Positions 59,279 to 64,000 of a stretch of DNA of 64,000 nt are shown piece by piece. Under the pieces are notes generated by a model. That model had not been told where the DNA came from and did not search any database. It saw nothing but the letters and a program-made list of their open reading frames with translations. This DNA is from Salipiger abyssi (GTDB taxonomy: Bacteria > Pseudomonadota > Alphaproteobacteria > Rhodobacterales > Rhodobacteraceae). Every line of letters starts with the position of its first letter. The stretch's first letter is position 1. The DNA lies in assembly GCF_001975705.1 (NCBI RefSeq), contig NZ_CP015093.1, positions 3,852,501 to 3,916,500 of the forward strand. The letters run 5' to 3'. The position numbers and the translations under genes are program-made.

Positions 59279-59455
59279 ATGACCACCCCGGTGAATCTCA
59301 ATCGCTACCGCAAGGAGAAGGCCCGCGCCGAAAAACGCGCCAGGGCTGATTCCAACGCGGTCAAGTTCGGTCGAAGCAAGGCCGAGAAATCCAGCGAGCT
59401 CGCCCGCAAGGAGAAAGCCGCGCGCGATCTCGACGGCCACAGGCGCGACGAATGA
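59279..59455 (+). CDS. DUF4169 small protein
   Basis: A 58-residue, very basic and highly charged protein (MTTPVNLNRYRKEKARAEKR at the start; NAVKFGRSKAEKSSELARKE in the middle) matching DUF4169. It has no membrane segment and is likely helical. Its stop overlaps the next start in ATGA, so it is coupled to a ribbon-helix-helix protein. The function is unknown. Nucleic-acid contact or a partner role for the RHH protein is a guess from charge and coupling. Confidence 0.85.
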   Translation: MTTPVNLNRYRKEKARAEKRARADSNAVKFGRSKAEKSSELARKEKAARDLDGHRRDE

Positions 59456-59679
59456 CGGGACGACCGGTCAAACACTCGCTGAGCCTGCGCGGGCACAGGA
59501 CTTCGGTGTCGCTTGAGGAGGCGTTCTGGAACGAGTTCCGCGCCATCGCCCGGGCGGAGGGCAAGGCGCTCAATGCGCTCGCCGCAGAGATCGACGAAAC
59601 CCGCGGGCTCGAGGCCGGGCTGGCCTCGGCGATCCGGGTCTATGTGCTGAAATACGTCAAGGCCCGCGCCGACGGCTGA
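59452..59679 (+). CDS. Ribbon-helix-helix domain protein (RHH_4-like)
   Basis: A protein of 75 aa. RPVKHSLSLRGHRTSVSLEE suggests the DNA-contacting beta strand, followed by two helices (FWNEFRAIARAEGKALNALA; ASAIRVYVLKYVKARA) as in the RHH_4 family. Such proteins bind DNA as dimers. It overlaps the DUF4169 gene by four bases. A 22-base palindrome (59688-59709) lies nine bases after its stop. No toxin gene is adjacent, so this is probably not an antitoxin. Confidence 0.82.
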   Translation: MTGRPVKHSLSLRGHRTSVSLEEAFWNEFRAIARAEGKALNALAAEIDETRGLEAGLASAIRVYVLKYVKARADG

Positions 59680-59687
59680 GCGGGGCG

Positions 59688-59709
59688 CAAATTCCTTGCA
59701 AGGAATTTG
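59688..59709. repeat. 22-base perfect palindrome after the RHH gene
   Basis: Half-site CAAATTCCTTG (59688-59698) is followed directly by its complement CAAGGAATTTG (59699-59709). It is nearly identical to the unit at 26511-26532. It may act as the terminator of the DUF4169-RHH pair or belong to an interspersed palindrome family. Confidence 0.7.
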
Positions 59710-59810
59710 GCGGCGGTGCCGTCGCGGCCTGTGCCCGGCGTGCCGAAGGCGGCCAATGCGGGCGCCTCCGGCGGGAATATTTTTGGAAAGATGAAAGACC
59801 CGGGTCCGGA

Positions 59811-60764
59811 TCAGGCCTCGGCCAGGGTCTTTTCCCGGGCGGCGCGCAACTGGGCGAAATCGTCGCCGGCGTGATAGCTCGACCGGGTCAGCGGCGTTGC
59901 AGAGACCATCAGGAAGCCCTTGCCGTAAGCTGTCTTTTCATAGTTCGCGAATTCCTCGGGCGTGACGAAACGGTCCACCGCGTGGTGTTTCGGCGTCGGC
60001 TGGAGATATTGCCCGATGGTGAGGAAATCCACATTCGCGGCGCGCATGTCGTCCATCACCTGACGCACCGACTGGGCGTCTTCGCCGAGCCCGACCATGA
60101 TGCCGGATTTGGTGAAGATCGACGGGTCGATCTCCTTCACCCGTTGCAGCAGCCGCAGCGAGTGGAAATAGCGCGCGCCGGGGCGCACCGAGGGGTAGAG
60201 CCCGGGCACGGTTTCGAGATTGTGGTTGAAGACATCGGGCTTGGCCGCCACCACGGTCTCCAGCACCTCGGGGGCGCATTTCAGGAAATCCGGTGTCAGG
60301 ATCTCGATTGTGGTCTCGGGCGAGCGGTGGCGGATGGCGCGGATGGTCTGGGCAAAATGCTCCGCGCCGCCATCGGCGAGATCGTCACGGTCGACCGATG
60401 TGATCACCACATGGTTCAGCCCCAGCTTCTGCACAGCATCGGCGACGCGGCCCGGCTCGAACACGTCGAGCGCATCGGGGCGCCCGGTGGCGATATTGCA
60501 GAAGGAGCAGCCCCGCGTGCAGATATCGCCCATGATCATCATCGTGGCGTGGCCCTGGTTCCAGCATTCGCCGGCATTCGGGCAGCCCGCCTCTTCGCAG
60601 ACCGTCACGAGCTTGTGCTCGCGCATGATGCGGTGGGTTTCCTGATAGCCCTTGCCGGTGGGCGCCTTGACCCGGATCCAGTCCGGTTTCCTGGGCTGCG
60701 GATTGTCCTTGCGATGCGCCTTTTCCGGATGACGCTGGGTCGGGATCTTGAGGTCTCGCACCAT
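59811..60764 (-). CDS. lipA: Lipoyl synthase
   Basis: A radical-SAM enzyme that inserts two sulfur atoms into octanoyl groups to form lipoyl cofactors (317 aa). The auxiliary cluster ligands are C56, C61 and C67 ([12 protein letters not shown]). The radical-SAM cluster is C82, C86 and C89 (CTRGCSFC). The C-terminal RSSYHAG motif with the auxiliary-cluster Ser is present. The start at 60764 is chosen by homology, with GGAAGAA just upstream; the longer frame runs back into tRNA-Leu and is not real. Confidence 0.96.
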   Translation of the reverse strand: MVRDLKIPTQRHPEKAHRKDNPQPRKPDWIRVKAPTGKGYQETHRIMREHKLVTVCEEAGCPNAGECWNQGHATMMIMGDICTRGCSFCNIATGRPDALDVFEPGRVADAVQKLGLNHVVITSVDRDDLADGGAEHFAQTIRAIRHRSPETTIEILTPDFLKCAPEVLETVVAAKPDVFNHNLETVPGLYPSVRPGARYFHSLRLLQRVKEIDPSIFTKSGIMVGLGEDAQSVRQVMDDMRAANVDFLTIGQYLQPTPKHHAVDRFVTPEEFANYEKTAYGKGFLMVSATPLTRSSYHAGDDFAQLRAAREKTLAEA

Positions 60765-60994
60765 TTCTTCCCCGCGATATATGGGTTCCTTGACGGTAAC
60801 ATATAGCACTGAGGCGCGGGTTGCCAGTGGAGCCCGCACCGGCGCGGCGCGGCGCCTGATGCATACCCGCCTTGCGGGGCCCGTGGCGGTGGCCGGAAAG
60901 GCAGCGGCAGGGCGGCTGCAATTCGGGCTGGACGGGGCCTTCCGGCTTGGATAGATCCAAGCGCGCAGGGCGTCTTTATCGCCGCCCGGCAAGT

Positions 60995-61081
60995 GCGGGC
61001 GTGGCGGAACCGGTAGACGCGTCGGATTCAAAATCCGGTTTCCGAAAGGAAGTGTGGGTTCGAGCCCCACCGCCCGCACCA
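60995..61081 (+). tRNA. tRNA-Leu (CAA)
   Basis: An 87-base class II tRNA with encoded CCA. Acceptor GCGGGCG pairs with CGCCCGC. The anticodon loop TTCAAAA gives anticodon CAA, which reads UUG. The long variable arm and the T-loop TTCGAGC are typical of leucine tRNA. Confidence 0.95.
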
Positions 61082-61089
61082 TTATTATG

Positions 61090-61151
61090 GGCCTACCGCG
61101 CGGAGCGCTACTTGAGGCCCTATAGTGGCCTACCGCCTTCAGCTACTTGAG
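61090..61151. repeat. Imperfect direct repeat after tRNA-Leu
   Basis: GGCCTACCGC followed by CTACTTGAG occurs twice, at 61090-61116 and 61127-61151, with different spacers. It starts nine bases after the tRNA end. It may be a local duplication. No integrase or other mobility gene is nearby. Confidence 0.5.
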
Positions 61152-61251
61152 CTCATAGCTTTTCGAAATCGCTTTCCGAAATCAGAAGCGGGTCGGGTGA
61201 GCTGCTCCCTGCCTGACGCGCGGTTTTGCCCCTCATATGCCGAAGAGCGCA

Positions 61252-61270
61252 GAGGCGCTCCAGGCGCCTC
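61252..61270 (-). terminator. Hairpin after the DUF1330 pair
   Basis: GAGGCGC (61252-61258) and GCGCCTC (61264-61270) pair around loop TCCAG, 11 bases downstream of the second DUF1330 gene on the minus strand. No strong T-run follows. It is a possible terminator of alaS-DUF1330-DUF1330. Confidence 0.45.
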
Positions 61271-61280
61271 CGCGAAAGCG

Positions 61281-61568
61281 TTATTCCGAGGTTTCGACGA
61301 TCAGCAGGTCGCGCTCGGAGGCGTCACGCGCATGGCTCAGCGCCTCCTGATATTCCGGCGAGTGATAGCAGGCCTCAGCGGCTTCGACGCTGTCGAACTT
61401 CGCCACCACGTTGCGCGGCCGGTCGGTGCCTTCGAGCTGCACATAACGCCCGCCGCGCGCGATGAAACGCCCGCCATGCTTGGCGATGGCCGGGCCCGCG
61501 AGCTTGGCGTATTTGCCATAGGCCTCTTCGTCGGTGACGCTCACATGGGCGATCCAGAGTGCCGGCAT
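61281..61568 (-). CDS. DUF1330 family protein (second of tandem pair)
   Basis: A small soluble protein of 95 aa with the ferredoxin-like DUF1330 fold: ALWIAHVSVTDEEAYGKYAK at the start, then GGRFIARGGRYVQLEG and the late YHSPEYQEALSHARDASERD segment. No catalytic role is established. It follows its paralogue by two bases and both follow alaS, so the three are probably co-transcribed. Confidence 0.88.
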   Translation of the reverse strand: MPALWIAHVSVTDEEAYGKYAKLAGPAIAKHGGRFIARGGRYVQLEGTDRPRNVVAKFDSVEAAEACYHSPEYQEALSHARDASERDLLIVETSE

Positions 61569-61570
61569 GA

Positions 61571-61855
61571 TCAGATTCCTTCTACGATGACGATATCCCG
61601 CGTGCTGGCACGCAGGGCGATGGGCAGGATCGCCTGATAGTCGGGGGAGTCGTACCAGGCCCGCGCGGTCTCGGCGTCGGGAAAGGCGATCACCACATGA
61701 CGGCCCGGCCCCTCGCCCTCGACAAAGCTCTGCGGCCCGCCTTTCACCAGAAACGTCCCGCCCGCCTTTTCGGCGAGCGCGACGGTCTGCGCTGCATAGG
61801 TCGCGTAATCCTCCGGATCGGTGACCTCAATGCGGGCGATCAGATAGGCGGTCAT
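61571..61855 (-). CDS. DUF1330 family protein (first of tandem pair)
   Basis: A 94-aa paralogue of the next gene with the same pattern: TAYLIARIEVTDPEDYATYA, GGTFLVKGGPQSFVEG and YDSPDYQAILPIALRASTRD. The start at 61855 lies four bases after the alaS stop and is chosen by homology; the frame runs back into alaS. The pair probably arose by tandem duplication. Function unknown. Confidence 0.88.
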   Translation of the reverse strand: MTAYLIARIEVTDPEDYATYAAQTVALAEKAGGTFLVKGGPQSFVEGEGPGRHVVIAFPDAETARAWYDSPDYQAILPIALRASTRDIVIVEGI

Positions 61856-61859
61856 GGGA

Positions 61860-64000
61860 TCAGCCCGCCAGCACGGCTTCCGCCGCCGCGATCGCCGCCT
61901 CCGCCTCGGCGGCATCCTTGGCCCCGCCCTGCGCCAGATCCGGACGACCGCCGCCGCCCTTGCCGCCGAGCGCCGCAACCGCCGCCTTGACCAGATCCAC
62001 CGACGAAACCTTGTCGGTCAGATCCCCGGTCACGCCGGCGGCCACGGCCACCTTGCCGCCGGTATCGGCGATCAGCAGCACCGCACCGGAGCCCAGCCGC
62101 GCCTTGTGCTCGTCGATGAGCGGCGGCAGATCCTTGCCCTGCACGCCGGTCAGCACCTGCGCCACGAAGGGCACGCCGCCCACCTCGCGCGCCTCGGCAC
62201 CGCCGCCCTGCCCCGGCCCGCCGGCCATGGCCAGATCGCGGCGCAGCTGCGCCACCTCGTTGTCGAGCTTGCGGCGCTCGTCGAGCAGCGAGGCCACCCG
62301 TGACACCGCCTCGGGCCCATGCGCCTTGAGCAGCGCCTCGATCTCTCCCAGCGCCTTGTCGCGGCTGCGCAGCTCGGCCATGGCGGCCTCGCCGGTCAGG
62401 GCCTCGATGCGGCGCACGCCCGCCGCCGACGCGCTTTCCGAGGTCAGCGCAAAGGTGCCGATATCGCCGGTCTGGCGCACATGGGTGCCGCCGCAGAGCT
62501 CCAGCGAATAGGTCTGCCCGTCGGTGCCCTTGCCGGAGCCCGCCAGCGTGCCCATCGAGACCACGCGCACCTCGTCGCCGTATTTCTCGCCAAAGAGCGC
62601 CTGCGCACCGATGGCGCGGGCATCGTCCGGCGTCATGATCCGCGTCGACACCGGGCTGTTCTGCCGGATGAACTCATTCACCTCACGCTCGACCTGCGCC
62701 CGCTCCTCCGCCGTCAGCGCCTTGGCGTGGCTGAAATCGAAACGCAGCCGGTCGGGCGCGTTCAGAGAGCCGCGCTGTGCGACGTGATCGCCGAGCGCGC
62801 GGCGCAGCGCCTCGTGCAGCAGGTGGGTGGCGGAGTGGTTGGCGCGGATCGCCGTGCGGCGCTTGTGATCCACCTCCATCGCAACCGCGTCGTTCTTGGC
62901 GAAACGGCCCTGTTTCACCGTGACCTGATGCGCGGAGATCTTGCCGTCGCCCATCTTCTGGGTGTCGGTGACCTCGGCGATGTCGTCCTCATCCTCCAGC
63001 CGGCGCAGCCAGCCGGTATCGCCGACCTGACCGCCGCTCTCGCCATAGAACGGCGTCTGGTTCAGCACGATCCAGCCGCTCTCGCCGGCCTCCAGCGCGT
63101 CGACCTCCTTGCCGTCCTTGACCAGCGCCAGCATCTGGCCCTCGGCGCTCTCGGTGTCGTAGCCGAGGAAATCGGTGGCGCCATGGGTTTCGGCGATGTC
63201 GAACCAGAGCGCCAGATCGCCGGCCTCGCCCGTGCCCGACCAGGCGGCGCGCGCCTTGGCCTTCTGCTCGGCCATGGAGGCATCGAACCCGTCGGTATCG
63301 ACCTCGCGGCCGCGCTCGCGCAGCGCATCCTGGGTGAGATCGAGCGGGAAACCATAGGTGTCGTAAAGCTTGAACGCCGACGCGCCGGGCAGTTTCGTGC
63401 CTTCGGGAAGACCCGAAAGCTCGTCATCCAGCAGCTTCAGCCCGCGGTCGAGCGTCTGCTTGAAGCGGGTTTCCTCCAGCTTCAGCGTCTCTTCGATCAG
63501 CGGCTGCGCGCGATGAAGCTCCGGATAGGCGGCGCCCATCTGGCGCACCAGCGACGGCACCAGCCGGTGCATGACCGGATCTTTCGAACCCAGCATATGC
63601 GCATGCCGCATCGCCCGGCGCATGATCCGCCGCAGCACATAGCCGCGCCCATCGTTCGACGGCATCACCCCGTCGGCGATCAGGAAGGAGCTCGACCGCA
63701 GGTGGTCGGCGATCACCCGGTGATGGGTCTTGCCCGGCCCATCCGGATCGGTACTGGTGGCATCGGCGCTGGCCTCGATCAGCGCGCGGATGAGGTCGGT
63801 GGCGTAGTTGTCATTGGTGCCCTGAAGCAGCGCCGCCACCCGCTCGATCCCCATGCCGGTGTCGATCGACTGCATGTCGAGCGCCCGCATCGAGCCGTCC
63901 TCGAACTGCTCGTTCTGCATGAAGACGAGGTTCCAGATCTCGACGAAGCGGTCGCCATCCTCTTCCGGCGATCCCGGAGGGCCCCCCCAGTATTTCTCGC
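61860..64000 (-). CDS. alaS: Alanyl-tRNA synthetase (5' end cut by window)
   Basis: Charges tRNA-Ala. The visible 712 codons cover most of a usual protein of about 880 aa; roughly the first 170 residues lie beyond base 64000. [20 protein letters not shown] and IWNLVFMQ belong to the class II catalytic core. The editing domain has [11 protein letters not shown] and [11 protein letters not shown], the two parts of the zinc-binding site that removes mischarged Ser or Gly. The C-terminal coiled region and C-Ala domain ([34 protein letters not shown]) end the gene. Confidence 0.96.
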   Translation of the reverse strand, partial: EKYWGGPPGSPEEDGDRFVEIWNLVFMQNEQFEDGSMRALDMQSIDTGMGIERVAALLQGTNDNYATDLIRALIEASADATSTDPDGPGKTHHRVIADHLRSSSFLIADGVMPSNDGRGYVLRRIMRRAMRHAHMLGSKDPVMHRLVPSLVRQMGAAYPELHRAQPLIEETLKLEETRFKQTLDRGLKLLDDELSGLPEGTKLPGASAFKLYDTYGFPLDLTQDALRERGREVDTDGFDASMAEQKAKARAAWSGTGEAGDLALWFDIAETHGATDFLGYDTESAEGQMLALVKDGKEVDALEAGESGWIVLNQTPFYGESGGQVGDTGWLRRLEDEDDIAEVTDTQKMGDGKISAHQVTVKQGRFAKNDAVAMEVDHKRRTAIRANHSATHLLHEALRRALGDHVAQRGSLNAPDRLRFDFSHAKALTAEERAQVEREVNEFIRQNSPVSTRIMTPDDARAIGAQALFGEKYGDEVRVVSMGTLAGSGKGTDGQTYSLELCGGTHVRQTGDIGTFALTSESASAAGVRRIEALTGEAAMAELRSRDKALGEIEALLKAHGPEAVSRVASLLDERRKLDNEVAQLRRDLAMAGGPGQGGGAEAREVGGVPFVAQVLTGVQGKDLPPLIDEHKARLGSGAVLLIADTGGKVAVAAGVTGDLTDKVSSVDLVKAAVAALGGKGGGGRPDLAQGGAKDAAEAEAAIAAAEAVLAG

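Noticed and set aside
59452..59679. Antitoxin of a toxin-antitoxin pair
   Set aside because: The coupled DUF4169 partner is a basic 58-aa protein with no known toxin fold, and no toxin gene is adjacent.
60765..61082. N-terminal extension of lipA by 106 codons
   Set aside because: It runs through the tRNA-Leu gene and has no similarity to lipoyl synthases. The ATG at 60764 has a ribosome binding site.
61082..61280. Attachment site or island boundary at tRNA-Leu
   Set aside because: The direct repeat next to the tRNA does not copy the tRNA 3' end, and no integrase gene is in the window.

Overview
The window is a high-GC, gene-dense bacterial chromosome segment. It has 57 protein genes (two cut by the window edges), two tRNA genes and one tmRNA gene, and I see no insertion sequence, prophage, CRISPR array or rRNA. 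The content points to an alphaproteobacterium of the Rhodobacteraceae (Roseobacter-like). The tmRNA gene is circularly permuted, with its CCA-bearing piece upstream of its tag-coding piece, as in alphaproteobacteria. An aglEFGAK alpha-glucoside operon sits beside a complete glycogen cluster, ribosomal protein L21 carries a long C-terminal extension, and the ClpXP adaptor is of the SspB-alpha type. I cannot fix the genus.

Region 1 (1-22.9 kb) handles glucan import and storage. A minus-strand operon encodes the alpha-glucoside ABC transporter and alpha-glucosidase (aglE-aglF-aglG-aglA-aglK). A divergent LacI-type regulator is followed by a GH1 beta-glucosidase and glucokinase. Next come glgP-glgB-glgC-glgA-glgX-malQ-pgm, several joined by ATGA stop/start overlaps. 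Imported glucosides would be hydrolysed, phosphorylated, converted by Pgm and GlgC to ADP-glucose, and stored as or recovered from glycogen.

Region 2 (22.9-33 kb) mixes an EamA exporter, an MscS channel, enolase, ZapA with a coiled-coil neighbour, transketolase, a DUF808 membrane protein, a GapB-like GAPDH and an FMN reductase. Enolase and GAPDH share GTTAGCGC-type motifs just upstream of good promoter candidates. This suggests a shared central-carbon regulator.

Region 3 (33-41 kb) is envelope and ribosome: a ketoacyl-ACP synthase and dedicated ACP next to lpxD, an L,D-transpeptidase divergent from a DUF882 protein, a GNAT acetyltransferase, rpmA, rplU and a DUF2059 protein.

Region 4 (41.2-48.3 kb) starts at tRNA-Ser(CGA). 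It carries a minus-strand operon for an Ugp-like ABC transporter, a calcineurin-type phosphodiesterase and a HAD phosphatase, with a divergent LysR regulator. It looks like uptake and stepwise dephosphorylation of a phosphodiester such as a glycerophosphodiester. The substrate is inferred.

Region 5 (48.5-64 kb) is housekeeping: sufE, a lipoprotein, rnd, purN/purM, ssrA, a DUF1194 protein, chrA, sspB, a PmtA-like methyltransferase, fumC, a serine hydrolase, a DUF4169/ribbon-helix-helix pair, lipA, tRNA-Leu(CAA), two tandem DUF1330 proteins and the 3' part of alaS.

I found no clearly novel multi-gene defence or mobile system. The best leads are regulatory motifs, unusual domain fusions and small uncharacterised partners of core genes.
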